Shown here: positions 45,927 through 54,916 of the stretch, one piece after another
How positions within the stretch are numbered: position 1 is the first letter of the stretch
How the letters are laid out: each line of letters begins with the position of its first letter
Origin: Chryseolinea sp.
GTDB lineage: Bacteria > Bacteroidota > Bacteroidia > Cytophagales > Cyclobacteriaceae
Reading direction: 5' to 3'
Length of the DNA stretch: 64,000 nt
NCBI GenBank assembly: GCA_025923195.1
Contig: JAICGJ010000006.1
Span: 1-64,000 of the forward strand
Translations under genes and position numbers: made by a program
Notes under the pieces: model-generated
What the model saw: the letters and a program-made list of their open reading frames with translations, nothing else
What the model was told of the DNA's origin: nothing
Database searches by the model: none

Positions 45927-46328
45927 ATGGCAAGCATCTTCACTAAGATAATCAACCGCGAGATCCCGGGCCATATAGTGGCCGAAGATGATCACTATAT
46001 TGCTTTTCTGGACATTAACCCGCTTGTACTAGGCCATACGTTGGTCGTTCCCAAGAAAGAGGTTGATTTTATATTTGACCTGGATGATGATACGCTTGCA
46101 GGACTTCACCTGTTCGCAAAAAAAGTCGCCCATGCCATCAGGAAAGCAGTGCCCTGCAAAAGGATAGGGGTGGCCGTTATCGGGTTGGAGGTTCCGCATA
46201 CCCACGTCCACCTCGTACCTATGAACTCTATGGGAGACCTGAATTTTACGCGGCCCAAACTTTCTCCGTCGAAGCCAGAGCTCGAGGGGATCAACAAGAA
46301 AATTCAGCAGGCTTTTAATGATCAATAG
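45927..46328 (+). CDS. HIT family nucleotide hydrolase
   Basis: 133 residues. Histidine triad HTHVHL with His91, His93 and His95, plus the N-terminal IFTKIINREIPGHIV and ALDINPL-type segment (FLDINPLVLGHTLVVPK). HIT proteins hydrolyse AMP or GMP adducts such as adenosine 5'-phosphoramidate. Likely co-transcribed with greA. It converges on pgk. Confidence 0.93.
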   Translation: MASIFTKIINREIPGHIVAEDDHYIAFLDINPLVLGHTLVVPKKEVDFIFDLDDDTLAGLHLFAKKVAHAIRKAVPCKRIGVAVIGLEVPHTHVHLVPMNSMGDLNFTRPKLSPSKPELEGINKKIQQAFNDQ

Positions 46329-46438
46329 AGAGTTATGGAGATCCTGCTGATTCAGCAGCGGTTATTTGCGCGACCTGTCAAATTCATTCTATTGTTCGGG
46401 AGCTGTTGTGTAACTACTAACGTAAATTGTCGCTTTGT

Positions 46439-47623
46439 TTACGCAAGCGCCTTGACGCCGGGTAGTACTTTCCCTTCAAAATATTCAAGCAAGGCGCCGC
46501 CACCGGTAGACACGTAGCTAACGTCGTCGCTGAATCCTAGTTGCGCAACTGCAGCCGCAGAATCTCCGCCGCCGATCAGCGAGAATGCTCCTTTTTTGGT
46601 AGCGTTCACAACGGCTTGTGCGATGGATTTTGTACCGTCAGCGAACTTCTCCATTTCAAACACCCCCATGGGGCCATTCCATAAAATGGTCTTGGACTCC
46701 TCGATGGCTTTCTTGAATACACTGATGGCCTGCGGACCTATATCGAGACCCATCCAACCATTTGGAATCGCATTATTATTCGTTACCTGTGTATTTGCAT
46801 CAGCTGCGAATTTATCGGCCACAACGGAATCGATAGGCAAAATTAACTCGACACTCTTGTTCTTTGCTTTTTGAATCAGCTCCTTGGCAAGGTCGAGTTT
46901 GTCTTCCTCTACCAACGAATTTCCAACAGCACCACCCAAAGCCTTGAAGAAGGTATATGCCATCCCGCCTCCAATAACGAGGTTGTCCACTTTGTCAAGA
47001 AGATTTTCAATGATGAGAATTTTGTCGCTGATTTTTGCACCACCCATGATGGCAGTAAATGGCTTGGCAGCCTTTTCAATCACCCTCCTGGCATTGTCAA
47101 GTTCTGCTGCCATCACCAGTCCCGCACACTTTTCTTTAAAAAACTGCGCCACGATCGTCGTTGAGGCATGAGCACGATGAGCGGTTCCGAATGCATCGTT
47201 CACATACAAATCTCCATGCTGGGAAAGCTTTTTCGCGAATGCTTCATCTCCCTTCTCTTCCTGTTTGTAAAAACGGAGGTTCTCTAATAATAAGACTTCG
47301 CCAGCCTTCAAATCAGCAGAAGCCTTAAAGGCCTCGTCGCCGATACAATCGTTGACGAATTTCACTTTCTGACCCAATAACTCTTCGGTCTTATTGACGG
47401 TGTGTCGAAGCGAGAACTTGTCCTCAGGACCCTCCTTAGGCCTTCCAAGATGTGACATCAGAATGCAGCTTCCACCATCGTTAAGGATTTTTTTCAAGGT
47501 AGGTATGGTAGCCCGTATACGATTATCATCCGTCACATTAAAGCTTTTGTCTAATGGCACGTTGAAATCAACGCGTATTAGTGCACGTTTCCCTTTAAAG
47601 TTAATGTCGTTGATGGTTTTCAT
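46439..47623 (-). CDS. pgk: Phosphoglycerate kinase
   Basis: 394 residues from ATG 47623; the first 17 codons of the longer frame do not belong. [14 protein letters not shown] opens the substrate domain, [11 protein letters not shown], then [31 protein letters not shown] and the nucleotide site [12 protein letters not shown]. Glycolytic transfer of phosphate from 1,3-bisphosphoglycerate to ADP. Confidence 0.97.
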   Translation of the reverse strand: MKTINDINFKGKRALIRVDFNVPLDKSFNVTDDNRIRATIPTLKKILNDGGSCILMSHLGRPKEGPEDKFSLRHTVNKTEELLGQKVKFVNDCIGDEAFKASADLKAGEVLLLENLRFYKQEEKGDEAFAKKLSQHGDLYVNDAFGTAHRAHASTTIVAQFFKEKCAGLVMAAELDNARRVIEKAAKPFTAIMGGAKISDKILIIENLLDKVDNLVIGGGMAYTFFKALGGAVGNSLVEEDKLDLAKELIQKAKNKSVELILPIDSVVADKFAADANTQVTNNNAIPNGWMGLDIGPQAISVFKKAIEESKTILWNGPMGVFEMEKFADGTKSIAQAVVNATKKGAFSLIGGGDSAAAVAQLGFSDDVSYVSTGGGALLEYFEGKVLPGVKALA

Positions 47624-47887
47624 TGGATGTCGTGTAATTGTAGTGGGCGAATTTAGGAAAAGTACCATTCGCAATGCAGGGTCGGGGTGGTTTTTTCCAC
47701 AAACGATTGCGTCTGATTTGTTTTAGTTCCTTCAAAATGAAATCAATTCGAACGCACCGACAATTCGCTCCTCCTAAGTTCCCGACGGTACTTTCAAGCA
47801 TTTGGATGGCGAAATCAATGGGAGATAGCCCGGGCAATAATTATGGTTGACTTTGCAATATACGCTAATCAGTCACTGGTATGACCA

Positions 47888-48979
47888 TTAGTCGCCGAAC
47901 GTTATGTTCAATCCCTTGGCGGCCTGTACGAGATACAGATCTTTGCTGACAAAATTCGGTTGCTTTGTCGCCTCTTCTAATGTGACATATGTGATCTGGT
48001 TGTTTTTGAACGCAACCATGTTTCCGAATTTTTTTTCCTTCGCTAGCTCAAATGCCTTTACCCCGAACAACGTGGCCAATATACGGTCGAACGCTATAGG
48101 ACTTCCCCCGCGTTGCACATGCCCGAGAACGGTTTCCCGGATTTCAGCTTTGCATCCTGCATCTTTGAGTTGTTTTGACAACTGGTAGGCAACTCCACCT
48201 AGGCGAACATGTTCGGAACCCTTTTCGCCTGCCGCGGCCGTGATCGTCCCCTCTTTCGGTTTTGCACCTTCCGCGATTACAATATTTACAAAACCACGAC
48301 CTCTTCGGTAGCGGGTTTCTATTCGCTTCACCAGCTTCCGCACATCGTAGGGGATTTCCGGTATCAAACAAATTTCGGCGCCACCTGCAATGGCCGAATA
48401 CAACGCAATCCATCCAGCGTCGCGACCCATCACTTCCATGATCATCACCCGATGATGGCTTTCAGCAGTGGTCACCAATTTGTCGAAACTGTCGGTGGCG
48501 ATCTGAACTGCAGTATGGAAACCGAAAGTGATATCAGTTGCCGACAGGTCATTGTCGATGGTCTTAGGGACTCCAATTATAGGAATACCTTTATTATACA
48601 GTGCCTTGGAAATTTTTTGCGAACCGTCACCACCGATATTAATGATCGCATCAAAGTTTAGCGACTTTAGCCTTTCTACTAGCTCATCGGATCGATCTAT
48701 ATATTTCGTAGTTCCGTCAGATTGCAGAACAGGAAAATTTATCGGATTTGCCTTATTTGTTGTTTTTAAAATCGTTCCGCCCCGAACGTGGATCCCTGCT
48801 GTTTTTGTGCTCGTCAGTTTGATAAGCTCGTGTGGACTATTAAATACTCCGTTAAACCCTTCAATGCATCCAAACACTTCCCAGTCTTTTTCTTTACGCG
48901 CTCGCTTTGCCACTCCGCGAATCACGGCATTAAGTCCCGGACAATCGCCACCACCGGTAAGTATTAGGAGTTTTTTCAT
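47888..48979 (-). CDS. pfkA: 6-phosphofructokinase
   Basis: 363 residues from ATG 48979 (ATG 48985 possible). TGGGDCPGLN (8-17), GGDGS at 116-120 and PKTIDND at 138-144, then MEVMGRDAGWIA and HVQRGGSPIAFDR. Gly119 at the phosphoryl-donor position points to ATP, while Lys139 is the residue of pyrophosphate-dependent and mixed-type enzymes. Catalyses fructose-6-phosphate to fructose-1,6-bisphosphate. Length exceeds the 320 residues of the E. coli enzyme. Confidence 0.95.
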   Translation of the reverse strand: MKKLLILTGGGDCPGLNAVIRGVAKRARKEKDWEVFGCIEGFNGVFNSPHELIKLTSTKTAGIHVRGGTILKTTNKANPINFPVLQSDGTTKYIDRSDELVERLKSLNFDAIINIGGDGSQKISKALYNKGIPIIGVPKTIDNDLSATDITFGFHTAVQIATDSFDKLVTTAESHHRVMIMEVMGRDAGWIALYSAIAGGAEICLIPEIPYDVRKLVKRIETRYRRGRGFVNIVIAEGAKPKEGTITAAAGEKGSEHVRLGGVAYQLSKQLKDAGCKAEIRETVLGHVQRGGSPIAFDRILATLFGVKAFELAKEKKFGNMVAFKNNQITYVTLEEATKQPNFVSKDLYLVQAAKGLNITFGD

Positions 48980-49018
48980 CAACATTGAAATTTAACGGGG
49001 CGAAGATAATAAAAGTGC

Positions 49019-49102
49019 CGGAGTGTTGAAGTTCTAAGTGTTGAAGTTGATGCATATTCAAAAGTGACTTCGTCACTTCAACACTCCGAACCTCAACACT
49101 TA
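49019..49102. repeat. Complex inverted-repeat element between sua5 and pfkA
   Basis: GTGTTGAAGT occurs twice in direct orientation (49023-49032, 49037-49046), followed by a 7-bp hairpin (TGAC-TTC-GTCA core, about 49062-49078) and two inverted copies, 49075-49088 and 49089-49102. Arms 49019-49032 and 49075-49088 are a 14-bp perfect match. The element reaches into the last codon of sua5 and lies 34 bp from the pfkA start. Confidence 0.6.
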
Positions 49103-50047
49103 ACGTCCTGCCGCCCGCTTCAAACGGTCATTAATTGCTTTTCCCAATCCTATATCAGGGACGGGTTCAGCAATGATAATTTCAATTGGCATTTTATCCA
49201 GATTCCGGAGTGCCGAAAAAAGATTTTGTGCTGCTTCGTTCAGTTGGCCGGACGGGGAAAGAATAAATTGAAACCGTGACTGAAAATCATGTTGATATGA
49301 AAGGATCCCACAACTTTTTCCAGCGTGTAGCCTCATAAGCTCAGAGATGTTGCCCAGTACAAGTTTCTTGCCGGGAGCATAGTGGCCCACAAGCTGGCCT
49401 GGCGATTTTGGATTTGATGTGGAGTTGGTGCGGACAGCCACAGTGCCGACGACGCCTTCAACTTGTTCGAGGGTAATTCCTCCGAATCTGAAGATCACAG
49501 GCAGTCCATCCTCAAATCCAACAATGGTTGACTCGATGCCAATCTTAGATGGACCGCCGTCCAGAATATAGGAAATCCGGTTGCCGAGTTGTTCTTCGAC
49601 ATGCTGTGGGCGGGTTGGGCTGACGTAACCAAACGGATTCGCACTTGGCGCAGCAAGCGGAAATGTGAGGGAACCCAGGAGCGCTTGTGTCAATGGGTGG
49701 TCGGGACAGCGCATTCCTACGGTATCCAAGCCCGACGTCACTAAATCACTGATGTTAGATTTTTTTTTTAACAACAATGTTAACGGACCGGGCCAATACT
49801 TATGAGCCAGGAGTCGGGCTTGATCCGGAAGGTTAGTGGTATATTGTTGAGCTGCAATTAGGTTGGGGACGTGTACGATCAGCGGATCAAATTGTGGCCG
49901 GCTCTTTACCTCAAATATTTTTGTGACAGCAGAAAGATCTAGCGCATTGCCTGCCAGGCCATAAACGGTTTCGGTGGGAATAGCAACCAGTTCACCCGCG
50001 ATGAGTAAACTCTTTGCTTTTTCTATGTCAGAACCGATTTCAGCCAT
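49100..50047 (-). CDS. L-threonylcarbamoyladenylate synthase
   Basis: 315 residues: YrdC domain (about 1-205) with PTETVYGLAGNA, KSRPQFDPLIVHV, WPGPLTLLL and PLAAPSANPFGYVSPT, then a Sua5 C-terminal domain (LVGHYAPGKKLVLG onward). Two-domain Sua5 type rather than single-domain TsaC. It makes the threonylcarbamoyl adenylate for t6A in tRNA. Divergent from the serine hydrolase gene. Confidence 0.94.
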   Translation of the reverse strand: MAEIGSDIEKAKSLLIAGELVAIPTETVYGLAGNALDLSAVTKIFEVKSRPQFDPLIVHVPNLIAAQQYTTNLPDQARLLAHKYWPGPLTLLLKKKSNISDLVTSGLDTVGMRCPDHPLTQALLGSLTFPLAAPSANPFGYVSPTRPQHVEEQLGNRISYILDGGPSKIGIESTIVGFEDGLPVIFRFGGITLEQVEGVVGTVAVRTNSTSNPKSPGQLVGHYAPGKKLVLGNISELMRLHAGKSCGILSYQHDFQSRFQFILSPSGQLNEAAQNLFSALRNLDKMPIEIIIAEPVPDIGLGKAINDRLKRAAGR

Positions 50048-50101
50048 TTGGCTGCAAAGCTAGAATTTATTTGCCACCTACCCTTAAAGCGATTAAGTTG
50101 C

Positions 50102-51028
50102 ATGAGATATATTTCTTGCATGCGACTTTGGTTAGTTCCTTTATTGATCTTGCTGCAACTTTCAGCGGAAGCACAAAAGCAAGAGAAAATTTTGACTCAG
50201 AAATTAACGAACCTTCTGGAAGGCTTTCGTGGTGAAGCGGGAATTTATGTTCGGCACCTCCGAACCGGAAAAATGGTTGCGATTAATGCTGATACCATTT
50301 TTCCAACGGCCAGCATGATTAAGATTCCCATCACGATCGGGATATTTGATAAGATTGAAAAAGGTCTGTTGTCGTATGATTCTACTTTAATTTACGATGA
50401 TTCGCTCTTATACGAAGGTGAAGATATTCTGGGATCCTTTAAGAGCGGAGAAAAAATTTCGCTCTCCAAAGTACTGATGCTGATGATCACCACTAGCGAT
50501 AATACAGCAAGTTTATGGTGTCAACAGTTAGCAGGCACGGGAGCATCGATAAACCAATGGTTAGAAAATAATGGCTTTAAGCATACACGCGTCAATTCCA
50601 GGACACCAGGTAGAGAACCAAGCCGGTCCAAGTACGGATGGGGCCAAACAACGCCAAGGGAAATGTCGGAGTTGGTTGTCAAGATCAGGGAAGGAAAAGT
50701 AATCAGTCCACGGGCGAGTGAGCGCATCTACAGAAATTTGATTCGCATTTATTGGGATAGGGAATCATTATCTCAAATTCCCCCTTACGTTCAAGTCGCA
50801 TCCAAGACTGGATCGCTGGACCAATCGAAATCCGAAGTGGTATTAGTGAACGCACCTCACGGTGACTACGTGTTTTGTGTAATCACAAAGAATCAAGAGG
50901 ATCAGCGCTGGGTCAGGGACAACGAAGGTTCTACCTTGCTGCGAAATGTTTCGAAAATGCTCTGGCAATATTTTGAACCTGATTCTAAATGGAGCCCGGC
51001 GGAGGGGATAAGTGAATGGGGATATTGA
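50102..51028 (+). CDS. Beta-lactamase class A-like serine hydrolase, secreted
   Basis: 308 residues from ATG 50102 (ATG 50120 also gives a good signal peptide, MRLWLVPLLILLQLSAEAQ). The serine-hydrolase motifs are complete: S71-M-I-K74, S132-D-N134 and K235-T-G237. A Glu at 172 (GREPSRSKYG) sits where the omega-loop deacylating Glu is expected, but the usual Glu-x-x-Leu-Asn is not present, so lactam hydrolysis is not assured. Could be a cell-wall DD-peptidase-like enzyme. Divergent from sua5. Confidence 0.88.
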   Translation: MRYISCMRLWLVPLLILLQLSAEAQKQEKILTQKLTNLLEGFRGEAGIYVRHLRTGKMVAINADTIFPTASMIKIPITIGIFDKIEKGLLSYDSTLIYDDSLLYEGEDILGSFKSGEKISLSKVLMLMITTSDNTASLWCQQLAGTGASINQWLENNGFKHTRVNSRTPGREPSRSKYGWGQTTPREMSELVVKIREGKVISPRASERIYRNLIRIYWDRESLSQIPPYVQVASKTGSLDQSKSEVVLVNAPHGDYVFCVITKNQEDQRWVRDNEGSTLLRNVSKMLWQYFEPDSKWSPAEGISEWGY

Positions 51029-51076
51029 GCGAACGACGTTGGTTTGCGTATATATGTTATACTTTTAATTGAAGCC

Positions 51077-51238
51077 ATGAGCAACAAAGCACGTTCTGTT
51101 TTAAAAGGTCTTGCAGTAGTTCTTGTCCTACTCGCAGTAGCGATGCAACTGGGCTGGGTAATTGTGCCCTCCATTTCCGTTTATAAATTTTGGTTTGTCG
51201 TTATCGCTTTCGGGCTGTTATTGATTAGTTCGAAGTAA
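51077..51238 (+). CDS. Small two-helix membrane protein
   Basis: 53 residues from ATG 51077, the start that leaves a basic N-terminus (MSNKARSVLKG) before two hydrophobic segments (about 12-32 and 36-50) and a short SSK tail. Type and length match uncharacterised small membrane proteins of Bacteroidota. No motif recognised. It lies 48 bp after the serine hydrolase gene and may be co-transcribed. Confidence 0.6.
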   Translation: MSNKARSVLKGLAVVLVLLAVAMQLGWVIVPSISVYKFWFVVIAFGLLLISSK

Positions 51239-51590
51239 ATTGGTGTTGGTGATAATAAGCGAAACAGTCTGCTGACCTTGTCGACCATTCTCATTATGGA
51301 CGGATTAAGGAATATCAATCCATGGCGATCCACGCGACGTCATGTGATTCTATCGGCTTCAAACATATTACGGATATTATAATGGAGGGTGATCGGAAAG
51401 CCGGTCCGCGTGTCCCCAGGCCACAGAAGGGTACTAACCAGAACTAAAAGATGAGCCAACTGACTGGAATGAAGTGAGGAACTATGAGGATAAAATCCTG
51501 AGTGCTTCTAATCAATTGGAAGCCTTCCATTCGCCACATTTGAGTCCATGTTTACCTCTGAAATAGAGGTAAATTCGATAGGAGAAACGC

Positions 51591-51671
51591 ATGACTAAAG
51601 ACGAAAAGAAATTACTCCAAGACCTCAGATTTTTACATAAGAATGACTTAGCAAGGCCTACGAGGTTTTAA
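51591..51671 (+). CDS. Possible 26-residue basic peptide
   Basis: MTKDEKKLLQDLRFLHKND then LARPTRF; amphipathic and basic. An AGGAG at 51580-51584 precedes the ATG by 6 bp, unusual in a window where Shine-Dalgarno sites are rare. A 9-bp hairpin lies 17 bp before the ATG. Too short to be sure. Confidence 0.25.
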   Translation: MTKDEKKLLQDLRFLHKNDLARPTRF

Positions 51672-51691
51672 TTTTATGCATACCCTTGTTT

Positions 51692-51699
51692 TAACTTTG
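51692..51699 (+). promoter_or_regulatory. TAnnTTTG (-7) element before the antiporter gene
   Basis: TAACTTTG matches the -7 consensus and would give a leader of about 74 nt. No matching -33 box at standard spacing. Confidence 0.4.
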
Positions 51700-51777
51700 A
51701 AAATCACGGTTATAAATGATACTGAAAAAAAATAATAAGTTATTGTTTCTCTTGAATCAAAAAAATATCCCTTCACT

Positions 51778-52980
51778 ATGCATGACTACCCTGTAATTGT
51801 TTTCACCGCCTTATTGATTTTAGGTTATGGGATATTCTCAAAATTATCGGAGAAGTCGATCATCAGCGCGCCTATGGTTTTTGTTACCGTGGGTATCATC
51901 ATCAGTTTTTTTGTAGGTGAAGAATGGAAAGAAGGCATTACTGCTAGGTGGGTAGAGCCGATTGCGCAGATAACCCTTGTTCTTGTGTTGTTTATTGATG
52001 CGTCAACGCTAGACCTAAAAACGCTTCTAAAAGAGAGACGCTTACCCATGCGTTTGCTTTTTATCGGGTTGCCCATCACCATGATACTGGGTGTATTGCT
52101 CGCGATTCCTATGTTTCCAGGCATTGACTTGTGGCCGCTCATCCTGATGGCGGTCATACTTTCACCAACGGATGCCGCACTTGGCCTTGCGGTGGTGACC
52201 AGTGAAATTGTTCCTTTAAAAATCCGTCAAACCATTAATGTTGAAAGCGGTCTTAATGATGGCATCGCGTTCCCTCCACTGTTAATTTGTATTGCCGTGT
52301 TGTCGGGAGAACCATCCGGAGAATCAGGATTTTCTTACTGGGGTTTATTTATTTTAAAACAATTTGTTTACGGCCCGTTGATTGGAGGTCTGATCGGATG
52401 GTTTGGTGGTTACCTCGTAGACATTTCTTCCGAACGGGGTTGGATGAACCACACCTTTCAGCGATTAGCTTCTATTGCCATCGCGGTGCTCGCTTATTCA
52501 CTGGCTGAAATGTTTCACGGTAATGGATTTATCGCAGCTTTCTTTGCCGGTATGTTATTGGGAACACGAACAGCATCAATCCGTGAACGCATTCATGAAT
52601 TTGGTGAAGCCGAAAGTCAGGCGCTGATTCTTTTTATTTTCCTTTTATTCGGAATGATACTGGTTCCATTTTCTTTTCCGTATTGGAATCTTCCGGCAAT
52701 CATCTACGCCGTGTTGAGTCTCACCGTTATCCGCTTGGTTCCCGTTGCCCTTAGTTTACTGGGCACCGAACTAAGCTGGAGGACTATCGGATTCATTGGC
52801 TGGTTTGGTCCGAGAGGTATAGCATCGGTTTTGTATCTGTTGATGGTTGTCATCGCCTTAGGCCGTGATGAATATGCCCAGATTTATGCCGTGATCACGC
52901 TGACGGTTTTGATGAGTATTTTTTTACATGGCATTACAGCAGTTCCCTTTTCAAAGTTGTTTCGCGAGGAAAAAAAATAA
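51778..52980 (+). CDS. Na+/H+ antiporter, CPA1 (NhaP) type
   Basis: 400 residues, about twelve membrane helices. CPA1 signatures: SPTDAALGLAVVTSEIVP and NVESGLNDGIAFP (in place of the commoner ESLLND), ALAEMFHGNGFIAAFFAGM-type segment (AEMFHGNGFIAAFFAGMLLG), and WFGPRGIASVLYLLM near the C-terminus. Exchanges Na+ or K+ for H+ across the inner membrane. No cytoplasmic TrkA-C tail. Confidence 0.92.
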   Translation: MHDYPVIVFTALLILGYGIFSKLSEKSIISAPMVFVTVGIIISFFVGEEWKEGITARWVEPIAQITLVLVLFIDASTLDLKTLLKERRLPMRLLFIGLPITMILGVLLAIPMFPGIDLWPLILMAVILSPTDAALGLAVVTSEIVPLKIRQTINVESGLNDGIAFPPLLICIAVLSGEPSGESGFSYWGLFILKQFVYGPLIGGLIGWFGGYLVDISSERGWMNHTFQRLASIAIAVLAYSLAEMFHGNGFIAAFFAGMLLGTRTASIRERIHEFGEAESQALILFIFLLFGMILVPFSFPYWNLPAIIYAVLSLTVIRLVPVALSLLGTELSWRTIGFIGWFGPRGIASVLYLLMVVIALGRDEYAQIYAVITLTVLMSIFLHGITAVPFSKLFREEKK

Positions 52981-53255
52981 TTGTTCAGTCATCATGAACC
53001 GCCAGCGGCCTGATCATAGTCATAATTGGAAACTATACTTTTTTCTTTCTGCTGGTAGCATCAGTCTTACGTGGCTGGCGCATGAGCCTGCCTTTACGCG
53101 AGTATGATTGTCACAGCGCTTCAAAATTGGGAAACAAGTTGGTCTTCCTGTATTCAAGCAATAGCGTTTGACTGAATTGTTTAAAGTATCGCGATTTCAA
53201 TTTTCTTACTATTGGAACGGAAGATCTGGCAATACTTTAGCGATCATTTGTCCAA

Positions 53256-54692
53256 CTAAAATTCTGCATTCCCTGGATAACGGGGAAAGGGAATAACATC
53301 TCTGATATTTGTCATTCCTGTAACGAACTGGATCAGGCGCTCGAAACCAAGTCCAAAGCCGCTATGAGGCGCAGAGCCAAACTTCCGGAGCTCGAGGTAC
53401 CACCAAAGATCTTTTTCGGGGAGTTTTAGTTCCTGAATGCGTTTTACAATTTTCTCGTACCGTTCTTCGCGTTGAGATCCCCCGATGATTTCTCCGATGC
53501 CAGGAAAGAGTACATCCATGGCTGCAACAGTTTTCCCATCCTCATTTTGCCTCATGTAAAAGGCCTTGATGTCTGCAGGATAATTGTACAGGATCACCGG
53601 CTTTTTAAAATGTTTCTCTACGAGGAAACGTTCGTGTTCTGATTGCAAGTCAACGCCCCATGCATCTATAAGAAATTGAAATTTCTTTTTCTTATTTGGA
53701 TTTGAGTTTTTCAGGATATCTATGGCTTCCGTGTAAGACAATCGCTGAAATTCATTTTCTGCAACGAACTTCAATCGGTCTGTCAGACTTAATTCACTTC
53801 GCTGATCCTTCGGCTTGCTATCCTCTTCGTCTTTAGCACGCCTGCTCAGGTACTCCAAATCGTCATTGCAGTTTGCAATCGCATAACGCACCAGGTACTG
53901 GAGAAAATCCTGTGCGAGCTGCATGTTGTCGTGAATGTCATAGAAGGCCATCTCTGGCTCGATCATCCAAAACTCAGCGAGATGGCGTGTAGTGTTTGAG
54001 TTTTCGGCCCTGAACGTCGGTCCAAAGGTGTAGATCTCGCTCAACGCGAGCGCATATGTTTCACCCTCCAATTGACCGGAGACTGTCAGGTTTGTTTCTC
54101 TTCCGAAGAAATCTTCCTTGAAATCGACTGAACCAGTCGTGTCGCGGGGTGGGTTGTTTGGATCCAACGTGGTGACCCTGAACATGGCGCCCGCTCCCTC
54201 GGCATCGGAACCGGTGATGACGGGAGTGTGGATATAATAGAATCCTCTCTCGTTAAAGAAATTATGAACTGCGAATGCCATAGCATGCCGTACACGCATT
54301 ACAGCGCTGAACGTGTTCGTCCTTGATCGCAGGTGGGCTATCTCCCTCAGGTACTCCAGACTCGGCCTGTTCTTGAGTTGAAGCGGGTATTTCTCCGGGT
54401 CACAATCTCCGAGGATTTTTAATTCGCTCACCCTAACCTCAACGACCTGGCCCTTTCCCAAAGATGCTACCAGTTCTCCTGTGAGTGTCAAGCATGTCCC
54501 GGTGGTAAGCCTTCTCAATACAGATTCCTCTATGCTGTCGAGTTCAATGACTGCTTGCAAGTTCTGGATGGTAGAACCATCATTTATCGAAATGAATTGA
54601 TTATTGCGGAACGATCTGACCCAACCACTGACGGTCACCAATTGATTCGAGGGAGAAGACGCTAGTAATTCTTTAATTTTAGTCCGCTTCAT
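53256..54692 (-). CDS. asnS: Asparaginyl-tRNA synthetase
   Basis: 478 residues. OB-fold anticodon domain ([13 protein letters not shown]), class II motif 2 ([26 protein letters not shown]) and motif 3 ([15 protein letters not shown]), ending [12 protein letters not shown], the AsnRS tail. Charges tRNA-Asn. Divergent from rpoN with 224 bp between them. Confidence 0.97.
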   Translation of the reverse strand: MKRTKIKELLASSPSNQLVTVSGWVRSFRNNQFISINDGSTIQNLQAVIELDSIEESVLRRLTTGTCLTLTGELVASLGKGQVVEVRVSELKILGDCDPEKYPLQLKNRPSLEYLREIAHLRSRTNTFSAVMRVRHAMAFAVHNFFNERGFYYIHTPVITGSDAEGAGAMFRVTTLDPNNPPRDTTGSVDFKEDFFGRETNLTVSGQLEGETYALALSEIYTFGPTFRAENSNTTRHLAEFWMIEPEMAFYDIHDNMQLAQDFLQYLVRYAIANCNDDLEYLSRRAKDEEDSKPKDQRSELSLTDRLKFVAENEFQRLSYTEAIDILKNSNPNKKKKFQFLIDAWGVDLQSEHERFLVEKHFKKPVILYNYPADIKAFYMRQNEDGKTVAAMDVLFPGIGEIIGGSQREERYEKIVKRIQELKLPEKDLWWYLELRKFGSAPHSGFGLGFERLIQFVTGMTNIRDVIPFPRYPGNAEF

Positions 54693-54875
54693 TTCGGTGA
54701 AATTGTGTTGCTCTGCCTAATTTTAGCAGCAGTTAAAAGTTCGCAAAAAACGAAAAAACTTAGTGAATTTCATAACTTCATTCGGAGTTATTGGTTGTTA
54801 AACCCAGGATATCATAAAGGCCAATGAGTAGTTTTTAGACCAGTTGATTGACCGTGAACCTGTGGACAATTTTTT

Positions 54876-54883
54876 TAACTTTG
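54876..54883 (+). promoter_or_regulatory. TAnnTTTG (-7) element of rpoN
   Basis: TAACTTTG lies 34 bp before the rpoN ATG. A TTG at 54848-54850 is 25 bp upstream, longer than the usual spacer. Confidence 0.4.
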
Positions 54884-54916
54884 CAAAATACATAGTTGAT
54901 ATAAAGATTTCGATAC

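Larger units (their letters stand above)
51239..51777. other. 539-bp gap with no convincing gene
   Basis: I find no recognised gene. There is an open stretch of 64 codons without a usable early ATG (51260-51447), a perfect 9-bp hairpin (51551-51573, loop GAAAT), a 26-codon frame at 51591-51671 preceded by a strong Shine-Dalgarno-like AGGAG, and a TAACTTTG -7 element at 51692-51699 that probably serves nhaP. It may be decayed coding sequence. Confidence 0.5.

Noticed and set aside
47601-47837. A 78-codon minus-strand frame upstream of pgk
   Set aside because: It overlaps the pgk start region, shows no recognisable motif and is rich in rare residue runs.
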